Assembly (NCBI GenBank): GCA_000733355.1
Contig: JNVV01000012.1
Location: 134,851-198,850 of the forward strand
Source of the DNA: Falciphora oryzae
Lineage: Eukaryota; Ascomycota; Sordariomycetes; Magnaporthales; Magnaporthaceae
Direction of reading: 5' to 3'
Length of the DNA stretch: 64,000 nucleotides
Below are positions 1-11,100 of the stretch, piece after piece (the stretch's first letter is position 1; every line of letters starts with the position of its first letter). The position numbers were made by a program, and so were the translations under genes. The notes below the pieces were generated by a model that was not told the DNA's origin, ran no database searches, and was given only the letters and a program-made list of their open reading frames with translations.

Positions 1-1315
1 GTGAGCGCCAGTGTCTGGCGCAGGCTGACTTCCTGTGCCTCAAGGTTGCGGCGCCGCGACGACGACGACACCGTATCATAGTGGTCACGATTCGTCTCCA
101 TGACACCAAAGTTGATAGGTGAGCCACAGCTACTACGTTCGAACTCGGCGACGATGAGCATGAAGGCACGGTCCAGGACCTCCTCGTCGGCGCCCACGTC
201 GACGTCGCGGAACTGCTGCCAGATGGCGAGCAGGATGTGGTGGGATCCAAGCAGGCGCTGTGTCTGGGCGCCGATAAAGTCGACCAGCATGGCCCAAAGC
301 TGGCGGTTGCCGAGCAGGGCCAGCTTCCGCGATAGGCGCAGCATCCGGCTGACCAGCAGCGGGGCCTCTTCGCGCACAATCTCACGGATCGACTCGAAGG
401 CCGGGTTGAGCGTGCCGAATACGTTGACGTTTTCGGCCGTGGCCATGCCCGAGGCCACCACTTCGAGGCGAGTCCAGGCATCCAGGATGAGCACCTCGCC
501 TCGTGCACCCTTGCGGCTCTGCACGTGCCCGGAGCCGTCCCAGAACCAGGTGCCGGCGGCGAAGGATCCGCCCATGTAGGCGCGCACGCCGAACAGCAGA
601 CGCTCTGCGTCGCGGGTCGGGCCAGGGAGGCCGATTGTGGGAGTGGGGTGCGGCTCTGGCGAAGGCGTCCGGACCTGGACCGCGGTGCCGGCGGCGGGCG
701 CCCTGCCCCGGCGGCCCTGGGCGTGGGAGCCAGTCCGCGGAGAGGGGCCGCCGGACCGGCTGCAGTACGATGACGGCAGCTGTGCGACGTCGACGCTGCC
801 CTCGTTGAAGCGGCCGAGGACGGTCTTGTTGCGCTGGAGGTACCGCTTCATGCGGCGCGGGTCGACCTTGCTGCCGCGCACAACAAACTCGGTGTCCTTG
901 TTCTCCGTCTCGCGCTCCTTCTTGGCCTGCAGCATGACCAGGACCTCCTGGGCCTTGAACTTTTTGTCCAGGCCCCAGTTCTTTATACGGGTTTTATACA
1001 TCCTTGGTCTACACCCGGAGGTCAGTATTCGTCGGCCAGGGTGTTGAAGGGCTGGACAGGGGAAGCTGGGCGGGGTTAGCTGGCGGGCACGCACGTTGCA
1101 TAGAACTGGTGGTCACGCTCCATAATCTCGATGGTCTCTTTCAGGGTGCGGTTTTGGTCCTTGTATAGGCGGGTGATGATGGGCCGCATGCTGTTCCACT
1201 GGTCCTGCGGTGGTGGCGGATGGACCGCGGGGGCCGGGGAGTCGCCTGCGCATGCTTCGGGCGGCCCGGCCTGGGCGGCGGCCGAGGATACAGAGCTCGA
1301 GCTGGGAGACAGCAT
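1..1315 (-). CDS. Clr5-domain protein, 3' part beyond the window edge
   Basis: Partial gene, two exons on the minus strand: 1315..1095 and 1008..1, continuing past position 1; about 410 residues are visible. The intron 1094..1009 runs GTGCGT to GTGTAG, and splicing joins a split Thr codon. The joined sequence reads W-N-S-M-R-P-I-I-T-R-L-Y near residue 40 and then R-M-Y-K-T-R-I-K-N-W-G-L-D-K across the junction. This is the signature of the fungal Clr5 domain, a short helical module at the N-terminus of many ascomycete proteins. The rest is a long low-similarity region (residues ~110-410) with no second domain that I recognise. The start ATG at 1315 is the first one upstream of the Clr5 motif in frame. 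Family members are thought to be nuclear or regulatory, but the function is not established. The gene is divergent from PRI2. Confidence 0.8.
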
Positions 1316-2800
1316 TGGTCGCTGGGCAAGAGCCGGATCACACGGGTTCGGCGAGGTGGGTGTGTGTGCGCAGTCGAACGGGCGGTCGATCAGTCACGGC
1401 GGCTGCTGCTATGCTTGGGACTCATCTTGGGGACTCAGTCTGTGACCGTAGCCAAGAACCGGGGGCAAGGTGCCAATTGAGATGGCCGCTCGCTCGCTAC
1501 TCGGGCGAACGGGAAGCGGCCTGGTGCTGCGCCGGGGAGCCCACGAATATATCGATGGCGAGTCGTGCTGAGAGCAGCCGGAGATGCGACGCAGCGAGGC
1601 AGCCAGGATAGCGATAGGGCAGCGAGCAGGCGGGCCGCAGAGGATTCTTGGCGCGGCGGTGCTGCCCTTCAGCTGGGACGAGAGCACCAGATGAGGAGGG
1701 GAGAGCGAAGTGAGGTCGCCCAAGAGCCTCAATGCGCTCGCTGTGCAGGCCTGTGTCGTTCCCCACCAGTTGAAGCATGGGCATCCCCTGCCCGCGCTCC
1801 CCTGTCTTAGGGCCGTCCCCCCTAATTCTGGGGACACGAACCGGCACCACCTGACGCCGTCTCGCTTCCAGTCTTCTGGCGCGGCCGCCAGCACGGGGCA
1901 AGTGCTCGGTGGCTTGCATGTGATGGGGGAAAGGCTCCAGGCCGTCCGTGCTGCCCAGAAACGCCATCTCGACTAGAAGCTGTCAACGGCACAATCCCTC
2001 CGCTGCCTGCCGTCGGTTGCCTGTGCTTCTGACCAGAGGCCTGGGGCCTGGTATGTGATTTCGATTTTTAATAACCATCAAATACCTGAGGGTGGGTGCA
2101 TGGCCCACGCAGCCGGTCCAGAAGCCAAACAAGCACCGGCAGGTGAGAACCTAAAGCCAGCCAGGCGGGTTGCTGTGGATGCAGTGGTTGCATCGAATTT
2201 CGCAATTTTTTTTCTTTCTTGTCGCTATTGCCCGGAGCAATGGACAAAAATAGGCACCCGAGGACACCCTCGGCGGTTGCTGCATGGGCCAAGCAGACGA
2301 TATCTGTCGGCCATTCCGAGTCGCCAATTCATTCCGACCCAGCCCATCTCCGCGGTGTGCAGCAGCAGGTTTTGGGGACCACAGCGTACCTGGCCATTCG
2401 ACCAGAGTCGGCCTCAATATTCCACCCGACATTCAAACTCATGCGCTCATCATTGGTGCTCCCCGTGAAATGAGAACGGTTCCAGCACAGGCCAGGCCTC
2501 GTTTCAGTGGTGGGCCAGGCCATCGCTCGTAATCGGGTTTATGTAATCGACCATGCTGTGCCTGCCATCTGCCATGTGTCTTGCACGCACGGGCCCACTC
2601 TTTCTTTGATGGCCGGTCCACCCCACGTCGCGTCGGCAGAGCCCAGACGCGTCTCACGGGTCGACATTCTGGGATTTGCGATTGCCATAGCACAATTGGA
2701 AACTTCACTGCATGGCTTCAATCGCCACCAAGGCACGAGGCCACCCAGGGATACAAGGCAGCAAACAAAACCAACCATCAGCAAACACTCGCCTGCCACA
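1316..2800. other. Divergent intergenic region between the Clr5 gene and PRI2
   Basis: About 1.5 kb without a supported gene. It should carry the promoters of both flanking genes. The only element I would name is the palindromic MCB-type site near 2650; open frames here are short and look random. Confidence 0.6.
2645..2654. promoter_or_regulatory. MluI cell-cycle box (MCB) in the PRI2 promoter
   Basis: A perfect 10-bp palindrome AGACGCGTCT contains ACGCGT at 2647-2652, about 150 bp upstream of the PRI2 start codon. ACGCGT is the core site of the MBF (Swi6/Mbp1-type) G1/S factor, which controls DNA-replication genes in ascomycetes. Position and target gene fit that role; binding is inferred. 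Confidence 0.55.
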
Positions 2801-4569
2801 ATGTTCAGACAAGACAATCGTCCCAACCCCAATAAGCGAACCGTCCTCGACCACCGGAAGAAGCAGTTCGCCGACCCGGTCTACAAGCATGCCGATTACC
2901 CCCACCGTATGAACTTCTACTCAACACCTCCCACCGCAGACATCACCCTCGAGCAGTTCGAGCAATGGGCGATAAACAGACTCCGGAGTGCGTAATCCTT
3001 CCTGCCCTGAACAGGCCTACTAGCCGTGTGTCTTTGTTGCGCTCGCTAACATGGCCACGCCCCTCCCCCCTCGTAGTCCTCGCCGAGCTGGAGGCATGTT
3101 CGTTCCGAAACAAGTCGCCGGTAGAGACGGCCCTGCACATGAAGCCGCTCCTCGACAAGTACCTGCCGCTCGACTCCAACAGCTCCGCCTCGTCGCAGCT
3201 CCAGGCCCAGCGCCAAAAGGACCACTATGGCCACTTCATCCTGCGGCTCGCCTTCTGCTCCACCGAAGACCTGCGCCGCCGCTTCTCCCGCGTCGAGACC
3301 ATGCTGTTCCGCCTGCGCCTCATGACTGATGACTCCCGCGAGCGCGCCGCCTTCGTCGCTTCCATCGGCGGCCTCGCTTGGGAGTCCCTGACCGACGACG
3401 AGCGTAGAGAGCTTGCCACGGAGCTCGCGGCGACCGTCGGGTGGAAGAACCAGCCTGAGGACGAGACCTGGTGCAAAGTCGACTGGGACAGGGTTCCAGA
3501 TCTGGTCGAGGGAAGAAGGGTCTTCCTCAAGGGTGGGAAGGCCTTTGTGCCGGGCAAGGAGCAGATGAGCATGGTTGTTTCTGAGTTCACGGCTCGGCTG
3601 GACAAGACGCTAGAGGTATGTGGGCTTGGTGTGCTGTGGACTTTATTTCGCTTCCCAATTCCGTTCCTGGGGATGAGCTACGTCATTAGCCAGCATATCT
3701 GACCCCTCTTTCATCACAGTTGACTGCGCGGGCTCTTCCAAGGCTTGATGAGGATGACCGCCTGACCCCGATCCTGAACCACCTCTCCAAGAACTTCATC
3801 ACGCCAGACGCTTCGTACCGCAGCGGGGACGGCGACCCGGCCGCCCCAGGCTCGGAGCTGACAGCTCGCAACGTCGACAAGCTGGCGGCGGAGCACTTCC
3901 CTCTGTGCATGCAGCACCTGCACCGGTCGCTGCGGCGGGACGCGCACCTCAAACACTTTGGGCGATTGCAGTACACGCTCTTCCTCAAGGGCGTGGGCCT
4001 CTCGCTCGAGGAGTGTCTCCTGTTCTGGCGCTCGTCCTTCCACAAGATCACGGACGACACCTTCAACAAGGAGTACAGGTACAACGTCAGGCACGTCTAC
4101 GGCGACGTCGGCGGCGACGCCAACCGCAGGGGCACGGGCTACCCGCCCTTCGGCTGCCAGAAGATCCTGACAGAGCACCCGCCCGGCCCCGGCGAGGCCC
4201 ACGGGTGCCCGTACCGCCACTTCAACCTCGAGAATCTGACGGCCCTGCTGCAGCAGGTCGGCATTAATGACCGGGCGGTGCTCAACGGCGTCAGAGAGGA
4301 CAAGGAGAAGCAAAAGTTTCACTTGGCCTGTAATAGGTACGTGGTCTAAAAGGCATCTGCAGGTGATTTGATCGATGGCGAAATCTAACTCTCATGATTT
4401 TAGGGTATTTGAACACGTGCACAAGAACGAGATTAGGCGCGCCAAGGACGAGAACATCATGACAGTCGCGCAGCTCGAGACTATTGTCCACCCGAACGAG
4501 TACTTTAAGCGCAGCTATCTTCTGAAGCACCTCGACGGCAAGAAGGAGGACGTCAAGATGGAGGGCTGA
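2801..4569 (+). CDS. PRI2: DNA primase large subunit
   Basis: Four exons: 2801..2987, 3077..3615, 3720..4336, 4404..4569 (1,509 nt, 502 residues, close to the human length of 509). All introns are GT-AG (GTGCGT, GTATGT and GTACGT donors) and the phases join exactly. The protein is the regulatory subunit of the primase-polymerase alpha complex, which makes RNA-DNA primers in the nucleus. The N-terminus has the family motif Y-P-H-R-M-N-F-Y followed by R-L-R-I-L-A-E-L-E-A-C-S-F across the first junction. The C-terminal iron-sulfur domain keeps its four cysteines at residues 305, 388, 405 and 446. Their spacing (83, 17, 41) nearly matches the human ligands (80, 17, 40). The start is the first ATG before the conserved N-terminus. 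An MCB site upstream suggests G1/S control. I see no lesions. Confidence 0.95.
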
Positions 4570-6295
4570 TTTGCTTTTTTATAATGAGTAATGTTGTGAC
4601 ATGATGTGAAGAGCGGGAGCACTGTTGCTTCCATGGTATGTTTACTTATTCTCTCGGCAGGGCTATTTAGTCACGACAGCTCTGCTTCTCGAAGAGCATC
4701 GGGGATACAGGGATGGAGTTTGGGAAGGGCGTTTACTAGCATTGAACGGGGCTGTATGTCGTGAAACGTGGATAAACACATAGCATTTTGTATCGCGCAT
4801 ATCTAGCTATCTACGATATATCCGATCATCCATTGCTCTCGAATTCCAATCTCTCAATTCACGACATCAAGCGTTGGATGCTAGAACCGACTATTAGTAA
4901 AGAGGCCAAGAGAATGAGGATGAGTATGAGCCAGTGTGTAGGGTGTGTAAAGGACAGTAGACGGAAGCCCTCCATTGGCACGAGTAGGACGAAAAAGGGG
5001 GCTTGCTAGAAACGGTTGGCGCCGTCGACATTAGCGATTCTCCTCCATCTCCACGACCTCCGTTCCTGCCCACCACCCTCATACGATGTCGCTGTTGTCC
5101 GTCGAGTCTTGTTCCCATTGGGCTAGAAGCATGCCGCCGGATTGGTTGCCGATGGCCGGTGAGCGCAGCAAATGCAAATGTTATTCAAGGCGCGCCGTGA
5201 TAGGTCGACCTTCCAATTCCAGGGCTGCCAACGTCTCCCTCCCTCGGGATCAAATGTCTTCAACTTCCGCAGTTTTCTGCCTTGCACTTTTGCCCGAGCG
5301 GACAGCCTCGCCAGATTGCCTCATATTTTCGAGCATCGTCTTTGCGATAAAGTGCATATGGGTGAGGTGGCATCGAGCCTTCGCGTCAAGCAAGCCTCGA
5401 ATGATCCGCCAAGTCGCATTATTGTTGCCTTTCCAGCTCACCCTGCGCCTGTCTGCCCGACAGCCTTCTTCTCAACTGCGCGGCCTCACTCTCTCCATGT
5501 TGGCTTCAATTCCCGAAAACGTTCCGACGCAGTCTAGCCAAGGCTGCACCACCGCGTGAAGCCTTGAACACAGACGGATCAACGTAACAAAGGCCGGACG
5601 ACACACCCCACGCAGGATGCAGGGCTCGAGCCGACAACTCCAAAGATGCCGAGGCGCGTCGGAGTGGCACCCGGGATCGGCGTGGGCAACGGTGCCGTCG
5701 GCTTTCCCTCTTGGCCTTTTTTTGGGGGGAAGCCTTGGCACTGCAATGCCCCCTCCCCAGGCCGCCCATCCTGCTCCGAAGTAAACATGGTGGTATTTTA
5801 AAGTTCCGCAATCTCACGCCCGCCCCATGCTACGGTAAACATCGCCGCGCGCCGTGGGTTTCCCCTCATTTCGGACTCCATACCAAGGCATTTTGACCTG
5901 CTCACCTTCCTCAGGGGGCAAGGGCGAGGTGGTATGCGTGCGGTCTGGGCATTTTGCGCGCGCCTGCGCCCCGTCGTGCTGCGTGCGGGGACTGATGATA
6001 AGAGCAGCGAGAAAAAAGACGCCATGATCTGCCGGGCGTCGTGATCCTGTCCGCCCGCCATGACGGAGTTATCTTGGATGGAACGGCCGCTGTCCGGCCT
6101 TTCGGAAACTGGTCCGTCGGTGTGACATCGTTGCATCGCCGTTGCTGTTTATATATCCGTGAACATTATAAGAGGATGCGCTCCTCTTTATCAGCTGGCT
6201 AGTAGCGCTACCTACTGGTGATTGCTTCGCTGCGTGATCCCACGGCCCAGTCCTCAGTCAAGTCGGCGGCGTCCTGCAAAGCCCGCCCGTCAACG
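4570..6295. other. Intergenic region between PRI2 and the M14 peptidase gene
   Basis: About 1.7 kb; holds the PRI2 3' end and the peptidase promoter. No gene, RNA or repeat could be recognised. Open frames on both strands are short and overlap one another. Confidence 0.55.
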
Positions 6296-8123
6296 ATGGT
6301 CCGCACAATGCCCAACTGGGCCTACACCGGCCTGCTGCTCAGCGTCTCCAGGGTCTCTGCCCAGTCGGGCGGCCCCCAGTCCGGCCTCAGGTTCGGCGAG
6401 AACTGGCTGGCGACGGTCAGGGACAGCGAGCTCGTGGCCAAGAACTTCCAGGACGTCAAGGGCATCGAGCTCCTGTCGCCGTACTTCCAGAACCCCGAGT
6501 CGGTGAATCCGGGGTTCGCCAACGGCACCGACGGGCCTACTGACGACTTCCAGCTTGGTAGGCTTATACCGCCTGATAACAGGTTGAAATCCAAGTGACC
6601 AGGCCGGCCTCTTTCTGGTAATTCCACGACGCTGACTTACCGGCGTCCGCCCTGCAGACTTCTTCATCCGGAAGCTCGCCCAGAAAAATGCCTGGCTCAC
6701 GTACCAGACCGCCGACTTCCTGTCCGAGGAGGGCCGGGCCATCCCCTACGTGTACCTGTCGTCTCCGTTGGGCGCGCAGAACAACACCACCAAGCTGCGC
6801 GTGTACATCCAGGGCGGCATCCACGGCAACGAACCCGCGGGCGACCAGTCCATCCTGGCCTTCCTCGGCAAAATGGACGCCAACCAGACCTGGGCGGCCT
6901 CGATCCTCGACAAGATGGACATCAAGATCCTGCCGCGCTACAACATGGACGGAGTGGCGTACTTCCAGCGGCAGATGTCCAATAACCTCGACCCGAACCG
7001 CGACCACATCAAACTGATGAAGGACCAGACGCGCAACATCAAGCAGGTCATCAGCGACTTCAGCCCCCACATCGCTGTCGATATGCGTGAGTGACTCTTT
7101 TTCTTGGTGTAACTACATATCCGTGTATATCTGCTTGCGGCTTCTTGCTAACGGGACCCCCCGTCGACAGACGAGTACACCGCCCCAACCGTCTACGGCG
7201 GCCACTACCAGCACGGCTCCGACTCCCTCATCTCGGGCGGCATCAACCTCAACATCCACCAGGCCATCCGCTCCCTCGTCCTCGACACCTTCATCCCGGC
7301 CATGGGCTCGCGCCTGGAATCCCACGGCCTGCGCTGGGAGCACTACGTGACGGGCTCCTCCAACAGCACGCCCGGGTCCGAGATCGTCTTCACGCAGGCC
7401 GTCACGGAGCCGCGCACCAATCGCAACGCGGCGGGTCTCACGCAGGCCGTCTCGTTCCTGCTCGAGATGCGCGGCATCCGCCTGGCCGACCAGCACTTCC
7501 AGCGCCGCGTCGCCACGGCCCTCATCAAGCTCGAGGCCATCCTGGAGCTCGCGCGAGACCGATCCTCGGAAATCCGCGGCACCGTCGAGCGCGCCCGGGC
7601 CGACTTTATCGCCTCCAACGACCCAATCGTGGTCACCGACTCGTACACGCGCGGCAACCGCACTTTTACTATGGTCGACCGGCGCTCCGGCGAGGTCGTG
7701 CAGGCCCCGGTAACCTGGTACGCCACGACCCCGTCCGTCGCGAACCTGACCCGCGCCCGCCCGGAGGCCTACCTGATCCCGCGCACCTGGTCCGCCGTCG
7801 CCGAGCGCCTGCGCATCCTCGGCGTAGAGGTCGAGACGCTGGACCGCGAGTTCCGGGGCGCCGTCGACACGCTGACGATTGCAAGCTCGACGCTGGGGCG
7901 GTCGCTGTACGAGGGCCACGTGCTCAACACGGTGACCACCAGGGCGGGCAGGCGCGAGGTCGTGCTGCCCGCGGGGAGCTTCCGGGTCAGCACGAGGCAG
8001 AAGAACGCGGCGCTGGCGTTCGTGGCGCTCGAGCCCGAGAGCATTGACAGCTACGTCACCTTCAGCATCATCCCACTCAAGGCGGGCGAGGAGTACCCCG
8101 TCTTTAGGATCCCGAGGTCATGA
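6296..8123 (+). CDS. Secreted M14-family zinc carboxypeptidase
   Basis: Three exons: 6296..6557, 6658..7086, 7171..8123 (1,644 nt, 547 residues). Splicing restores split Asp and His codons. Residues 1-23 form a signal peptide ending near V-S-A-Q, so the enzyme should be secreted or vacuolar. It is expected to remove C-terminal residues from peptides. Zinc ligands are visible as H143-G-N-E146 and the His of D-M-H-E-Y at about 231, whose codon is created by the second splice. Other M14 signatures are R-Y-N-M-D-G, the D-P-N-R-D stretch, and the likely catalytic Glu in F-L-L-E-M-R-G at about 329. Several N-x-S/T sites suggest glycosylation. A GTG codon lies upstream in frame at 6218, but the ATG at 6296 starts the signal peptide directly. 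All catalytic residues are present; substrate preference cannot be told. Confidence 0.92.
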
Positions 8124-11100
8124 TTTTTTTTTCTAGTAGGGCTTCCGGTGGGTGGTGGTGGTAATCAGTGGTGATGATGCTAGCCGAGTGGTACACAAAG
8201 TCAGCAGGATCGCGTTGTCCCTTGTCCGCTCCCCCTGCGTGGTAGGGCTGTCTTCGGGACAGCCTTGCTTTTTTTCGGCCGCGGGCGCGTAGATGACCGA
8301 CGCCCAGAATGCCGATAAAATGCAAAATGCAACAAAATATTAATACACAAGAGTCCCGAGACGCCGGTCAGTCCTGAGCCGCAGAAGCTCCCACACTCCC
8401 TCGGCTTCATCAGAACTGGAACCGGGATGGAAAAGCAGGATTACCCGACTCGTCAAACCTCCCCCCTCGTGCATAGGCTTACTGAGTAGGTCACAGGAAA
8501 GGTGGTGTGACGAGCCCTCGACGGAGGGTGACAGATGATATGTTTTTTTTTTCCCTTCGGCTCCCCTACCACCCCCTTTTCAACGACAGACACACCCCGG
8601 TCTTGTCCAGCGACCCAGCACGAGCAGCAAATCCAAGCCCACAAGCCGCTAGGAGACACGAGCCGGAACGTGTGACAAAGATGATCTGAGCTCCTCTCCC
8701 CCGCCGATTGTTACTACACTACGTGAAAGTCGAAAGGCCTAGGAGGGGCTGCCGGCCGATCAAAGTCAAGCGGGCGGCTGGCACCTCTGATGGGAACCTA
8801 GCCTAGAGAAAGAAGAGGGTGGGCGCGCCGCCGCGGGATGGTGGGTTGCGCCATTTCCCCCTTTGTGGTTTGTCCGCGGCCGCAGCATGGCTCGGCGCTT
8901 GACACCCCCTTACATATACCGAATTGCGTATGCTACTCTTTAGAGGAGAAAATAGGCGGGAGAAGCCCATTGGCAGGAACGGTTTGGAGAGGCTGGGGGA
9001 TTCGTCAAGTTTTGCCGGTCCGCAAGGTTACATACAGCAAAACTACCTAACATAGTGCACTAGGCCAAGGTAGTGGTAGTGGTACCCTGAGGAGGCAGCC
9101 TTGAGGGGTTGGCTCGAACTGCAGATATGCCTGAGGACAGAGGAGAAGTTAGAGGAAGAATGGAGAATATTGGACGAGCGGTCGCAGAGATGTGTAGTCC
9201 CAAGACGATCTGCCAACTGAGGCGACAAGCTGACTGGCTGAACAGGCAGGCCTCTTCGTGTGGCAGATGTCTTGCAAAAGACACGGGGAGACGGCAGAGT
9301 GGACAGGGCAAAACAAGGAAAAGCAACGGATAATCGAGATTCGTAGTCGGCCATTCGCTACTGCCGATCACCTGCCCAAAGACAATCTACTGCCAACTGT
9401 TTCCAGACAAGGAAAATACCCTACCATGTATGCAAGCAGAGCCTTAGTCTACCCGCCGCTAAGCGAGGCATTCTCCATTGAGAATAATCCCGTGCATATC
9501 TGTATTTGGCCTCTCAACGTTTCGCTAACGCAACCCTACTCGCCTGCCGAGAAGTCGCGAGGTACCTCCATAACACTACACTTATGATAAGCATTATAAC
9601 CCCCTCCCGCCGAGCAGCGTGGGATCTCGGAGTGAGGAATAATGCGGGAAGAGATGGCAACATGGCAAGATGGGTAAGGAAGAGCCTTGCTCGAGCCGAG
9701 GCCAGGGTACCCGGTAGTCCACCAACTGCCGCCGTCAGCTTATCCCTTGCCACTGCGAGGAGAGAGAGACCCCACTAAAAAGAGGGGAGCTGTGCAACAC
9801 GCGCGCGTCGAAAGACCTGCGTGTGTCTCGTGGCGAATCGGATATTGAGCTTTGGTTTTTTTTTTTTTTTTTACTCCAGGGGTTTTCGATCTTTGCCCCT
9901 TGTGTTCTCCAATCGTCCGCAGAGCGAAGGCGCAGCAAGGCAGCACGGGGTATTTGGAAGAGAGTGAGCCTGAATGGGATATGAAGCAAAGGAAAGCACG
10001 TTCGTTCTGGGCTTTCTGCGGCTGGCGAGAAGCATGGACTGGCGGGGAGCTCTTGGATTGGCGGGGTAGTTTTCCGAGCGAAGCGGGATGGCGGGGTTAG
10101 TTCATTGGTCACGCCAGAGGCCGTCTCGCCCCAAGCAAGCGTGGGCAGGCATGGCAGGCAGGCAAAAGTCTCCTCACCGCAGCAGGGGCTCCGTTCGTGT
10201 CAATCGGGTCAACCGCTGTGGTTGGCCCCCCGGGACCCGTCCATTCGTGAGGGGTGTGGCAGCCACCGTGACAATCCGATGTCGGTGTGCCTGAGGACGA
10301 GCCGCCAGGAACATCCCTGGGCCGCCTCGATTGGCTCCAGCCAGATGCGGGCTGACTGTTGTTGGTGGTGTGTGCAAGATTGATTGACACTTGCTCACTC
10401 GAGCATAAGTGTCGAGATACCATCGGTTTGCTCATCACTTCTCAGCCCGAGCCTGCCTGGCGGTGGCGGCGGCTCGAGCGGTGAGGTGGAAGCTGATCCG
10501 GCTCATCCATCCCCCCCGTGGGCGCACCGGGGAGAGATTCGGGCAAGATTTCCAGACCAAGATTGACCGTCGTGGAGCACAAGCCCGCTTTCGGCCAGCA
10601 GATCTGGGCGACGATCGTTGGCTGAAACCACACGCCGAGTCCACGGTGGGCCAGCCAGTCGTTTTTTTCCTCTTGTTTAAATGGGAAACTGCCGCAGCTT
10701 TTTGCCTTGCTGCTGCTGCCCCGCATTCTGCACCACCAGTCGCTCTTCCATCCGAGCACAAAATCCAAGGGCTGGGGGACAATGTGGAGTGTTTGAGTGG
10801 CTGAGCCGACAGGAGAGAGTGCGAGATTGAGAGACACAGACACAGGGAATACAGGCCCCCGGTGGTTCAAGGAACGCGGGGAGAGAAAGGCTCGAAGGAT
10901 ACGGGCGGAGGGCCACGGGCTACTGCCGCCCCCACGCAGGGGGCCTTCCAAAGCGACCATCCAGCACTGAGGACTCATTGCCAGTCAGAAAGCGATCCCA
11001 CTCCCACGGTGACACGCACGACCACGACCCCGAACCGGCAGCCCTCGTGGTGGTCGCCCTGCTGGCCGCGGCCATGCTGGCCTGCCGCACCGGTCAAGTA

